DNA from: Aedes albopictus
Taxonomy: Eukaryota; Arthropoda; Insecta; Diptera; Culicidae
NCBI RefSeq assembly: GCF_035046485.1
Contig: NC_085137.1
Span: 345,082,505 to 345,146,504 of the forward strand
Length of the DNA: 64,000 bases
Direction of reading: 5' to 3'
The notes under the pieces are model-generated. The model saw only the letters and a program-made list of their open reading frames with translations. It made no database searches and was not told where the DNA came from. The position numbers were made by a program, and so were the translations under genes. Below, piece by piece: positions 25,021-35,925 of the stretch (its first letter is position 1; each line of letters begins with the position of its first letter).

Positions 25021-25381
25021 CTATCTAGTTTGCCTTTAACTCCAGCAAAAAATATACTCAAGAGTAGGTAAACTCAACCCAAACGAAAGTTTTTTCAACA
25101 TAATTTTGACAAAAACGGCATTTACTTAAAATTGGCTTATTGGGCCAAAGTACCCTAAGTGAGTCGATGCAGCTTGCTTTAGTTTTGACAACATCGGTGG
25201 AAGAAAAAGAGAAAACAACCTAATTTTGGATAGAAAGTTTAAACGATATACCTACTTTTGAGTAAAATAATCTAAAAATAGGTAGTTTTAGTTCTCCGTG
25301 CACGATTACATTCCAGGGTGCTTCCTCGTACTGGATTAGATTAGATAAAAGTAGTTACGATTGATTAGAGATACTTATGGA

Positions 25382-25780
25382 CAGTGCTGAAAAATTCATT
25401 CCGTCATATCTAAATTCAACCACCTACAGCTCATTTTAGAAGCTAAACCTGAGAATATGGTATATGAAAAACTTGTGCGGCTAGACCAGTTTTGCAAGAA
25501 AGTCACGGAAAACCGCTATTTTTCGAATATTTGACGTAAATGTCACGGACTACCTTTGAAAAATGCCAAATGATATTCACCGTGAATATCATTGGGATTT
25601 TTCGAAGGTAGTCCGTGACATTTACCCTAAATATTGGAAAAGTAGTGGTTTTTCCGTGACTTTCTCGCAGAACTGGTCTAGACGCACAAGTTTTTCATAT
25701 ACCATATTCTCAGGTTCAGCTTCTAAAATGAGCTGTAGGTGATTGAATTTAGATATGACGGAATGAATTTTTCAGCACTG
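25382..25780. mobile_element. Palindromic hAT-type MITE (399 bp)
   Basis: The tips CAGTGCTGAAAAATTCATTC and GAATGAATTTTTCAGCACTG are inverted, and the palindrome runs nearly to the centre near 25583. A perfect 8-bp direct repeat CTTATGGA flanks it (25374-25381 and 25781-25788). It is non-coding. The CAGNG tip and 8-bp duplication fit hAT. Confidence 0.85.
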
Positions 25781-25788
25781 CTTATGGA

Positions 25789-26536
25789 TATGGATTCCTT
25801 CAAAATTTGAATATTTAATATTACGTAACGCGAGGTTTTGCAGTTTTAGATCCCCTTCCTCACAAACGTAACAATGGGAAATATCGAAATTTTATGTGAA
25901 GCGTAACACAGCGCTAAACCAATTCCTCCTCCCCCAATATTGGTTTGCGTAATTGAATGAATCCTATGTAACTCAATTCAGAAATCACAGAAAAACTGCA
26001 GATATTTTTTGTAAAAAAATTTAAATCATACCGATATGAATCTAGACTGTTAAAATTATAAGGAAAATGCAAGGGATGTTATTACTCAATAAACCTTAAT
26101 ATAAAAAAAATGCTCAAAAGCTCAAATTCAGATATATTATTTGCGGGGCTGATAAATTTCTTTCGAGAAAGGCAACATGGATATCGAAGAGATAACATTA
26201 TTCTAAAAATCAACCTACAAGCCGTACAGTAAGTCACAAGCATATTATTAAGTAAAAAAAACTTGAATTCCGAGATTCAATCCAATAACACATTCTTGAG
26301 AAAGAATGTTATCTTTAAACGTAGTAAAGAACAGTTCTGACTTTTATCCAAAACCCTCTCGTTTGATTATTTGCCAGAATAAGATTTGCAATGACACCAC
26401 AGATGATTTACAGTGCAAAACCGATGATACGGATGGAATAGAAACCACCGGTGCGTAAAGGCGACCGATAATTATTTTACTCACATGGAAACGAACGACC
26501 GGTGCGAAAATGGGTGGGTAACGGAATTATAAATCG
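25789..26536. other. AT-rich DNA, no gene
   Basis: A relic of the PIF-like MITE family (TTACGTAACGCGAGG near 25823, TTGCGTAA near 25944) is the only recognisable item. The rest is AT-rich and non-coding as far as I can see. Confidence 0.35.
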
Positions 26537-26540
26537 TTAA

Positions 26541-27475
26541 CGACGTGCTGTTTCGTGTGTTATATGGAGCCCACGCGTGGGCTTGGTCTAAGACCTTTTT
26601 TGAATTTTAGGCCTCCATCTTGGTCCATTTTGATCTCCGTACATCTTCTCTATGAGCGATTCCACGAACAAGTGGAAATTTTTTCCAGTTTTTATTTTTT
26701 GTATTTTTTGATTTGCATGGAACCTTGCATACAAGTTTTTGGGGAACAAAAACGCCGTTTTGCATACTTGGTTCGCCATTTTTAATCTAGCCTTACTTAT
26801 GAGAAGGGCCTATGAAAAATGCACATGATATCTTCAAAAAAAATGTATCTCGAAAACGGTTTGTCCGATCGGTTTGGTGTCTTCGGCGAAGTTTTAGACA
26901 ATTGTTGGTGCTATATGGAGAAAATATGCACGGTAAAAAAATATGTTTGGTTTTTGTGATTTGAACTAAAATATAGTTTTTCCCTCAAAAGTGACATGTC
27001 AATATTTTTTTATTATCCTTATGTTATAGCTGACTGAAAATGCTACCTAGTGCACAGTGGGTTGTTCTGGAGAAAAATAGGTTACAATGAAAAAAAAAAA
27101 TGTTTTAAAAAATTACGGTTTTCAAAAAAAAGCTATTAAGTAAAGTCAAAAAAGTTTGTCGCCCTAATTTTATGAAAGTACATCAAATTTGCAAGAAAAA
27201 AATACTTCGGTAACATTTTTCTAAGATGCACCGTTTAGAAGATATTACTAATTTAATATTGATTTTTTTGATAACTTAATAAGTTTTAGCCCTTTTCGAA
27301 TGTACTCCGTGTTTCTTCAGTTTCAAAAGTATTTTTTTCGGAAAGATTGGAAAATTTTGAGTTAAAATGACACTGACAGCTTAAAGATTTGAGTGAAATT
27401 CTCTGCCTTAAAAGTATTTTGAAAAACAAGTTACAAAATCCCACTATCAGGAACAATGATTTCTTCCAGTGGTTT
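26541..27475 (+). repeat. Left terminal inverted repeat
   Basis: It pairs with 30650-31584. It contains the palindrome AGCCCACGCGTGGGCT near 26568 and the 'GCCTCCATCTTGG' word. Frames read in it (for example 26555-26785) are mirror images of frames in the right copy and are not genes. Confidence 0.85.
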
Positions 27476-27620
27476 TTGGTGTATTGTGTTGAAAATGTGC
27501 ATTCAACTCTTGCATATCGCAAGCTCCTCAATTAGCAAGATTCAAAAGAGCGAATAAGGCTTATTTTTCAGGGGTGGTATTTGTGCGCAATAAAAAATAA
27601 CATTATACTTTGTACATCAG

Positions 27621-27626
27621 TTTATT
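27621..27626 (-). terminator. Poly(A) signal of the transposase gene
   Basis: TTTATT on the plus strand is AATAAA on the minus strand, about 100 bp after the transposase stop codon. A second AT-rich candidate follows near 27627-27633. Confidence 0.5.
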
Positions 27627-27727
27627 TTTATTCCTGTATTTTTATCAAATTATTGTTTACACAACTTTCTTAACAATATCGAATATTTTGCCATCATTGT
27701 CAGGGCAGTTTGAATAAAGCTTTGCCT

Positions 27728-29764
27728 TTATTGTATTTTCTGATAGAGGAAGAAATGAGTGGAATTTTGAGTTCCTTGAATTGTTTTTGCATTATTATAT
27801 TGATTATTTAGCTGCAAAGACATATTTTCGTATTCTTCTGTAGTAGAATAACAAAATGACAACTTTGTAAGTTCTTCTTCTTTTCGTTTGTTTGCCCAAT
27901 TAAACAACTCTCTTGCAGTCTTTATCGGGTGTTCGCGTTCTTTGGCTAAACTTGCTCTGGTAGCCATGCGTTTTATCGTACCTCCAATAGCATCGCATGG
28001 ACCTTTTCCGTGCGATGTTGCGAAGAAATGCCATTCAGTGTCAATACCATACTTTGACTTAAACTTACAAAGGCTAGAAAAGTTTTTTCGGTTTTTATAC
28101 TGTGAAGCAGCACCATCTGACATAAAATATTTTTTTTTCATGTTTTTATTTTGATCAATTTGTAAAAAGTTCATCATTTTATCAATAAACAAATTAACAG
28201 CGACTGAATCATGTCTTAGTTCTTCTGAAATTATAATGAAGCTAAAATGTTTAATTTGCCTATTTTCAGTATAATATATTACGAAAGGATGGATTGTGGC
28301 CTGTTGCACGTTCCAATGGTGTGATTGAGCTTCATCCTGCAAAACGAAGCTGTAATTTTCAGAAAAGTCACAAATAGCCAAAAATTCACCATCTTGCAAG
28401 TTTTATTTTGTAGTTTTCAAAAAATTGGATTGTTCGGTTTTTACAAAATCATGCGGAATCAAACTTTCTAATTTTGAGCTGAAAAATGTAACAAAGTCAT
28501 CGGTTTGCTTTACAATAGTTTCTAAATCACATCTGGCAGTGGTAACCCATTGTTCGAATGAAAGCTTTTCAACAAAGTTTTCTTCCAGTTGTTTCAATAA
28601 ACTGTCTTCTAAAACTGAGGTATCTGGGCAGTTTTTACATCTTCGTAGATGGCAATGAGTTGTCTTATTTTCGCAAAGTAATCTATTCGTTAATGTTTTT
28701 AGATCATTCAAGACATTGTATTTTTTTAAGCTATGTAGAATTAAATTGACATTTTCATGCGTAGTGCAAACGCAAACATTATGTGTTCCTGTGATAGTCA
28801 ATAGTTTACATTGCCTTGGCCGGAGGCTTGCAAATGATGAAAACCCTATTTTTACATTGACGTACACTTCATTAAAGCGATTAAAAGCTTCTCTTAATGT
28901 CATCATTAACAATCTTTTCTGAACAGCTAATCTCTTATTTCCTGTCTTTACGCTAACAAAATCTCTTTGGCCTGGCATTGCACGGCTTATATCATCGCCC
29001 TCAAAAAAATTCAAAACCAGTTCTTTTGTTTCATTACTCAAAGCTTTTCCAGAGCTTGAACCTTGAGATGAATCTAATACATTATTTTTTTCCTTTCTTG
29101 CATCTGATGCCATATTTCTACTAGTTTTAAATTCGTCTACAATTTTTTGTACTGACCATGATTTTGGTAACAATGATAAAATTGATAGTTTTTCTTGCCT
29201 TGTGGCTGAATTTAAAAATTTAATTTTCATATTTTCTATGACTTCATTAAACTCGTTTGCTTTTTCTGTTTTAGCGTCTAATTTAAAAAGATTTCTTCTT
29301 ACACCTTCGACGATTTCAGCGCACTTTTTTTCAGGATAGTGAACATTTTTAACCTTACCTAAATCTATAGGCGAAACACGAATAGCTGCTATTCCTCGGT
29401 TGAATATTTCGACGTCTACAGGCATCGTGAAGTCTTCATTTGATTGAATTGTGCTTAGCGTTGACGCTGATGGTATCGTGACCAAACTTTCATAGCTTTG
29501 CGAATCAGGTACAACAGGTATGGTCTGAACAGTTGGCATCCTTGAGCCACCGGCTACGCTTTGTTCTTCGTTTTGGGTGAGGTGAGCTCTTGAATCAATA
29601 TGTAGACGGCAAGACGAACAAATACGAAAATCCTTGGTGTTCAGTGTGGATACCTTGGAAAATCCAATTGACTTTAGTTTTTGGATGATACCATCCGTGA
29701 GATATCGCAGCTCTTTCGAACACTGAATGTCTTTGAATGGACGAATACATCTGATTTTACTCAT
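27728..29764 (-). pseudogene. Transposase-like protein (DDD/E-type), one in-frame stop
   Basis: From the ATG at 29764 the frame runs 678 codons to a TAA at 27728-27730, broken once by TAA at 28403-28405 (codon 454). Codons after the break continue in the same frame, so a single base change could explain it. Visible parts: a CSSC pair near residues 49-52; a putative helix-turn-helix stretch (LPKSWSVQKIVDEF) near 200-213; KIGFSSFASLRPRQC then a VCVCTTHENV block near 305-340; a Cys/His cluster CENKTTHCHLRRCKNC near 364-379; and after the stop CDFSENYSF (D466), SDGAASQ (D550) and SHGKGPCDAIGG (D591). The three Asp residues could be the catalytic triad of an RNase H-fold transposase. I recall similar uncharacterised proteins in other arthropods and cnidarians, but cannot name the superfamily. 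It lies between the 935-bp repeats, as expected of the element's own transposase. If the stop is not read through, the catalytic half is lost. Confidence 0.75.
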
Positions 29765-29772
29765 TTTGTAAT

Positions 29773-29858
29773 CTGTAACATAGAAAATATTTTCCAATTG
29801 TTAGTTTTGAACGAAAATATCACAACACATATAATTAAAATGTGTATTTAAAACTTAC
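29773..29858 (-). other. 5'-UTR intron (86 nt) of the transposase gene
   Basis: On the minus strand the upstream sequence reads GTGCAAAG then GTAAGTTT (donor, intron start at 29858). The downstream end reads TTTTCTATGTTACAG (acceptor, intron end at 29773). The first ATG after the acceptor (ACAAAATGAGT, A at 29764) opens the transposase frame eight bases later. Both sites match consensus well. The size is normal for a short mosquito intron. It lies upstream of the start, so splicing would not alter the protein. Confidence 0.65.
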
Positions 29859-30649
29859 CTTTGCACCAAAACGTGTTACACTTTCCTTTACAATTATTAT
29901 GTTATCAAACAACACTGGATCTAGTGCAAAAACACTGGATTATTAGCTGAAATTACTATGAAATCACTATGCTTCTAGCAACCTTTCTGCATTTACTGTT
30001 TGGTTTTCCCTAGTAGATACTGGATGAATTCAGAACCGAGTCAGACATTATTATACAGCTCACGGGTATAAATCATAGAATGCTGGGTAAAGACTGCTGG
30101 AAGATAGGTAGAGTTGAACGCTCAGGTATCGTCAGGTACGAGTTTGGAGAGTTGGAGCGAGGTAGATTTGCTGGCGTAGGTATATTGTTATTGAAGAAGA
30201 TTGTAAATTGTATATACCTGGAATGAATAAAGAGTGCGGCGGTTGTTGATTGAGGTATCAGTCGGCAGCCGTCTAGTTTGATGGAAGGTGACTAATATTA
30301 TACCAATTTTAATCAAAATTGGCTGAAATCTTGCGAAAAGCTGGAATTATACTAATGTCATCGTGTCAGACTTCGTTGATTTGATCCACTTTTTTGTTTA
30401 TTGATCTTTGTTCTGCCGCTTGTGTTGTGTGTAAGAGGTAGCGGTCGCGTTCGAAAGAAATAAAGCAAGCTGACACCCGACCGCGACAACGAAACGAAGG
30501 CAGTGAAAAGTGTCGAATGTTTACAAGCCTGGGCCATGGTGGACTAGTTCCAACAAAGACCATGTTTACAATCACCAACTGTACGTAGTACAGCTAACTG
30601 GTATCTAATTACCTGTATCTAATACTTATTAGCACGTTTTCAGCAGAAG
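29859..30649. other. 5' region of the transposon gene, promoter not located
   Basis: It lies between the putative first exon and the right inverted repeat and should hold the minus-strand promoter. On the plus strand a TATAAATC (30067) and an AATAAA (30227) lie about 160 bp apart. That spacing would suit a solo LTR, but I could not define LTR ends or a target duplication. Confidence 0.35.
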
Positions 30650-31584
30650 GCAATAAAAACCACTGGAAGAAATCATTGTTCTTGATAGTGGGATTTTGTA
30701 ACTTGTTTCAAAATAATTCTAAGGCAGAGAATTTCACTCAAATCTTTAAGCTGTCAGTGTCATTTTAACTCAAAATTTTCCAATCTTTCCGAAAAAAATA
30801 CTTTTGAAACTGGAGAAACACGGAGTACATCCGAAAAGGGCTAAAACTTATTAAGTTATCAAAAAAATCAATATTAAATTAGTAATATCTTCTAAACGGT
30901 GCATCCTAGAAAAATGTTACCGAAGTACTTTTTTCTTGCAAATTTGATGTACTTTCATAAAATTAGGGCGACAAACTTTTTTGACTTTACTTAATAGCTT
31001 TTTTTGAGAACCGTAATTTTTTAAAACATTTTTTTTCATTGTAACCTATTTTTCTCCAGAACAACCCACTGTGCACTAGGTAGCATTTTCAGTCAGCTAT
31101 AACATAAGGATAGTAAAAAAAATATTGACATGTCACTTTTGAGGGAAAAACTATATTTTAGTTCAAATCACAAAAACCAAACATATTTTTTTCCGTGCAT
31201 ATTTTCTCCATATAGCACCAACAATTGTCTAAAACTTCGCCGAAGACACCAAACCGATCGGACAAACCGTTTTCGAGATACAATTTTTTGAAGATATCAT
31301 GTGCATTTTTCATAGGCCCTTCTCATAAGTAAGGCTAGATTCAAAATGGCGAACCAAGTATGCAAAACGGCGTTTTTGTTCCCCAAAAACTTGTATGCAA
31401 GGTTCCATGCAAATCAAAAAATACAAAAAATAAAAACTGGAAAAATTTCCCACTTGTTCGTGGAATCGCTCATAGAGAAGATGTACGGAGATCAAAATGG
31501 ACCAAGATGGAGGCCTAAAATTCAAAAAAGGTCTTAGACCAAGCCCACGCGTGGGCTCCATATAACACACGAAACAGCACGTCG
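30650..31584 (-). repeat. Right terminal inverted repeat
   Basis: Inverted copy of 26541-27475. The 139-codon frame 31310-31729 on the minus strand reads out of this repeat into flanking DNA and has no family match I recognise. Confidence 0.85.
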
Positions 31585-31588
31585 TTAA

Positions 31589-31690
31589 CGATAAGACTTG
31601 TATGCAAGGTTTCATCCAAATAAAGATATATGAAAATTGCTCGTTGCTGAAATGATATGGAACCGCTCCTATGCCAAATATACACATATT
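31589..31690. mobile_element. Fragment of 'CGCCATCTTG' foldback (left part)
   Basis: CTTGTATGCAAGGTTTCATC repeats words found inside the arms of the 26541 element. The fragment runs into CCAAATATACACATATT and is interrupted by the CAGGG element. It continues at 34734. Confidence 0.5.
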
Positions 31691-34600
31691 CAGGGTGGCC
31701 ACACAAAATCGAAATTGAAATTCCCGCATTTTTCCCGACTTTTTCCCGCATTTATTTTGAATTTTCCCGACTTTTCTTTATATACATATGGAGCATGTAA
31801 AACATCCAAGAATCCAAACTTTTAAGTAGATCTGTAAAACTGAAATATTTACAGTGACATTGTGATACATGCTATGACAGTTTTACAATAGTTTAGAGAC
31901 GTTGACTTCAAAATAAATTTACATGTATCATAAGCTTGAAATTTGCTTCTTATTCCGGATGCCTTGTAAAGTAAGCCTATGCTTGAAAACATGTTTCAGA
32001 ATTCCCAACAGGTTATTGTGAACTCGTTAAGAAATGCTTGATGAAGTTCCAATAAAAAAATCTAGTCGGCTAACTGAAATACTCTTTGGTGAATTCTTAA
32101 TAGGAGTTTTTCACGCTATCCCAGGAATTTTGAAGGTGTGAAGAACGGCATTGTTGACATAATTCTGTTATAATTCCTATAAGCCGAATTATTGGAGTGT
32201 TTTCTGGTGAAATTCTTCGAGGAATTTCCTAACAAATTTTCTTGGAAGGATTTTTATTGCAAAAATACTGAATTAACGGTGATATTTTCTCACATACTCT
32301 GCTGGTAACAAATCAGGAAATTTATTCAATAATTGAGTTAACAAATAAATATTTAAAAAAAACTCGTTATATTAACAGGTTCATATTCAAACCACCAGAT
32401 TCAAAATTATCCGAAATCCATTAGATTACACATAGTTTGATATTTCGTATATATAAAGGATTTTCACAAGGATTCGCTGGCGATTTATGCCAAACTCCTG
32501 GAAATTTCCAAAGAAACTGGTTTCTGAAGGTACATTTAGATAAAAAAAAATACAGAACACAGATAAATCTCTGTTGGAGCTTCTCGAAATTACCTATGAA
32601 AAAAATCCTGTTTAGTGTGAATTAGTAATTTTCAAAAAAAAAAATGAGTTTTGTTATGAGAGCACTAGCGATGAATTTCTAAGCGGAATTTTTCTCAAAT
32701 TTTGAAAATACCTGCGGATTTTTATGAAAAGTTTTCTATTCATTAGCAATTTCTAGCTGAAATTCTCAAACCCGGAAAAACAAAACTTTGACATTTCTCA
32801 CGAAATTTGTAAGGCTCATTTTAGATATTTAAGGAAAACATCGAATTAATGCCAAATCCCATTGTTGAAGAACTTTCCAAGTAAGTTGAATATTGATTTT
32901 TCAGAATCAATCAAAAAGTGCACACTTCCCTAGAAACACCAGGTTTCCGGGATATCCGGAGAGGTGCCATTGTACCCAAAATCCCTAGTATCATGTTCAA
33001 ATAGTCTTGTTCTGGAAAATTATGAAGGGTGATATGTCGCAAGCTAGGTTCCAAAAATGATCAAAAAGTGGTCACTTTCCTGTGGGCACCAGGTTTCCGG
33101 AACATCCGGAGACGTGGCCAGTTTACTCGAAATCCCTAGAAACAATTTCCAATACTCCTGTTTTGCCAAATCATGAAGTTTGATGTGTCGCAAGCTAGTT
33201 TTCGAAGGCGAATTAAATGTAGCCCCACTACCTGCTATGGAGGGCACTCCAGTGCCCCGGGCATAAATCCGGAACAACGAAATTTTCGTTGAGACACTGC
33301 TGAAAATCACAATTTTATTGTTTGGAAATTGGATGCAAAATGAGGCTCAGGCGCATAGGTAACACAAAAAAACATCAGATATACCTACAAGAAGGGCTTA
33401 ACATTATTTCAGTATGACACGAATGCCACAATAATGGTAAAGTGTCGTTAATAAATAGTAATAATAATAATTATTTCAGTATAAGGCATATTTTACATTC
33501 AAGATTTCAGGACAATGTTTCATCAGCAAACTCTGCAGAACCTCAAGAAGCACATAAAGCACATAAAGATTTGCATTAAGAATTAAGGTTGGAAGCTCTT
33601 CTATAATGTTCACATGTCTGTCTTATGGAAATAATGCATGAAGCTTTTCATGTTTTGCATTGGTAACACCAGGAATTCCTTCAGCAGATATTGAAAGATT
33701 TCATAAAAAAAAGTCTAGTCTTCTGGTTTTGCAATTTTGCTTCCGTTGTAATATCAGTGATTGCAAGGATTCTAGGCATTCATTTATAAATTAATCCAGT
33801 AATTCTACAAATCGCTACACAGAAAACACTTTAGGAGTTTCCTCCAGTATTTCGTCATCAATTCATAATAATTCCATAAAAAACCATCAGAGACTCTTCA
33901 AAGATGACTGAATTATTAATGCTTTTAGTAATTATTCCATTTTTTTTAAATGCCAAATTGTTAGTGTGATGGATTTTGTGATTGCATGGAGCTTTTCTAT
34001 GAACTGAAATTACTTGAAAACCCTTTAAAAACTCCAACAAAGCAATAATTTCAGGAAGTCATCCACTAGCGAATCAAGGTATTATTTTAAAAAGTTCCAA
34101 GGACAACATTAATTGAAACTTGTCCTAAAACTCAGCCAGATATTCCGGCAGAAAATCCTAACTACTACAGAAAAAAAAGTCTGGATAGAATCTCTAAAAC
34201 TATGTCACTAATTTCTCCATTTTGATACAAATGTAACAAGCTAAAACTTTTCAAAGAAAATGTTGGAGAAGTATTTTATGGCTTTCTGATAAAATCATTC
34301 ATAATTTGGCTACCAAAATTATTTTTTGCGATACTTTTTTCACGTTTTTAGATTTCAAAACTTCATTTTTAAAAATTTTGATTTAAAATATGTTTGTGCC
34401 CAAATTGAATTCGAGCATCCGGACAATAAAAATCTGTCACCCGGATAGTCTCTATCAAACAAGAAATCACTCGTTATTCAGAAACGCTCATCAGGATTTT
34501 GGAATCCCTGCGTGAGCCTTCCGAAACTGTGTAAGAATCTGGATTTAAAGTGAGTCAAGGTTCAAGAAATCTAGGTTTGAGTTTATATGCTAGAGGCGTT

Positions 34601-34727
34601 ACACATAATTTTAAAAATTCCCGATCATAAACAAAATTCCCGACTTATTCCCGCATATTTCCCGATGAATTTCAATTCCCGACTTTTTCCCGCATTTCCC
34701 GAATTTCCCGAGTCTGTGGCCACCCTG
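31691..34727. mobile_element. 3.0 kb non-coding DNA element, CAGGGTGGCCAC tips
   Basis: The tips CAGGGTGGCCACACAAAATC and GTCTGTGGCCACCCTG are inverted. Both subtermini contain repeated TTCCCGCATTTTTCCCGACT blocks. The direct repeat CATATT flanks it (31685-31690 and 34728-34733), and joining the flanks restores CACATATTGCATGG, as in related copies near 21300 and 34850. A 6-bp duplication with CAGGG tips is hAT-like but not typical, so the superfamily is left open. The interior is degenerate AATTTC/GAAAT repeat without a transposase. Confidence 0.75.
32910..33209 (+). repeat. Two tandem 150-bp units
   Basis: The first unit starts ATCAAAAAGTGCACACTTCC (32910) and the second ATCAAAAAGTGGTCACTTTC (33060). 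Both contain CACCAGGTTTCCGG, CATCCGGAGA-like and ATATGTCGCAAGCTAG-like words at the same offsets. Identity is roughly 75-80% by eye. Confidence 0.75.
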
Positions 34728-34733
34728 CATATT

Positions 34734-34985
34734 GCATGGTTTTAGAAACTAAAACTCCTTAAAAGCTGCCATATTGAATTTTGGGTCGCCATCTTGTATA
34801 TTCGGATCACCCTTTTCGGTCTCCGTACATCTTCTCTATTTCAAATATACCCATATTGCATGGATTCAGAGCCTTAAACTCCTTAAAACAGGCACCATTT
34901 TGATTTTTGGGCCGCCATCTTGTATAGTTTGGTCACCATTTTAGGACTTCGGACATCTCCTACTATAACCTTAAAATAATAAGTC
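34734..34985. mobile_element. Fragment of 'CGCCATCTTG' foldback (right part)
   Basis: Repeated blocks GGGTCGCCATCTTGTATATT and GGGCCGCCATCTTGTATAGT, each followed by a 'TCCGTACATCTTCTC' or 'CGGACATCTCCTA' word. It continues the fragment at 31589 across the CAGGG insertion. Confidence 0.55.
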
Positions 34986-35925
34986 CCTCTAATTCTCATT
35001 CCATCTACGACTATTTCGGGCACAATATGAATTTAATTCCCGTCACTCCTTCAATGAGACTTTATGGTACATAGATTGATCAACAATTATGGTTTAACTA
35101 TATTTGTGTATTACAAAAATCGATCAAATTCTTCGAAATCCAAATCAAATAATGCGTTCAAAGTACTGCTGAATAGCTTTTAAATTGATGTAGCTTTAGA
35201 ATAACATAAATAAATATAATATTAAATAAATTTTAGTCTGAAAAGCAGCCCAAAATTCAGATAAATCACAATATTCCCGATGGTATTTTTTTAATTTTCC
35301 AATTATAAAATATTGCCGAAACACTGACATTCTATGAATAAATATCCGAGGTATATTATGGCTCGATAATAATCGAAAATTTGATGATATTTTGTTACGT
35401 ATACACAGCAGAAATAAACACATTTGCCTGCTTCTTCCCTGGAACGAAGATAACTGTTTGATAATAATTTACCGACGGGAAAGCAATTTCTTTCAATAAT
35501 TGTGCCGCTTTTGTTGCATTCTGCTGCAGAGAAATCCAAGTGCCACATGAATCGAAGGACAATACAATAAGTAAATCTAGCGAAGTGAAAATTGAACGGT
35601 GATGATGCACAATTTGGTTAGCTTCTGCTTTGGTGCGGATGCCTTCGGCATACATAAAACGGGAAAATATGTGAAGCCGTAAGTGAAGTGATATTGAAAA
35701 GAGAAATTTTACGTAATTATTCAATTTCCTGTGCTATAGAGGCTGGTTATTGGTATTCTACATCTTTTTACTTCCATCTAATAAGTCATTGGAATAGGTA
35801 AGATAAAATATCTTCAACTATGGGCTGTTTTCCATCTAAAATGACGGGAATTGGCGCTTATGACGAAGTACATTTCTAGCCTCAAGGCATATCAAAGCGC
35901 TTCATGATCTCAGGTTATATCAAGG
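34986..35925. other. No recognised gene
   Basis: Overlapping minus-strand frames of 75-109 codons at 35196-35724 show no recognisable domain. The DNA is AT-rich without visible repeats. Confidence 0.35.

Larger units (their letters stand above)
26541..31584 (-). mobile_element. 5.0 kb DNA transposon with 935-bp inverted ends, TTAA-flanked
   Basis: The tips CGACGTGCTGTTTCGTGTGT and ACACACGAAACAGCACGTCG are perfect inverted copies, with TTAA outside each (26537-26540 and 31585-31588). The arms pair for about 935 bp with few mismatches. Between them lies a single transposase-like frame on the minus strand (29764 to 27728), a short intron upstream and poly(A) signals downstream. TTAA duplications are known for piggyBac and Kolobok; the protein does not look like piggyBac to me. 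ATCG/CGAT lies outside both TTAA sites, so the true edges could be four bases further out. The near-identity of the arms and the almost intact frame suggest recent activity. Confidence 0.85.

Noticed and set aside
29980..30290. Possible solo LTR (TATAAATC and AATAAA 160 bp apart)
   Set aside because: No TG...CA ends or flanking duplication could be defined; recorded only as part of the transposon's 5' region.
30366..30578. 70-codon minus-strand frame upstream of the transposase
   Set aside because: No domain and no link to the predicted splice donor; probably non-coding 5' region.
31310..31729. 139-codon minus-strand frame with YMEPTRGLGLRPF
   Set aside because: It lies in the right terminal inverted repeat and is mirrored at 26555-26785; the frame comes from transposon end DNA and runs into the flank.
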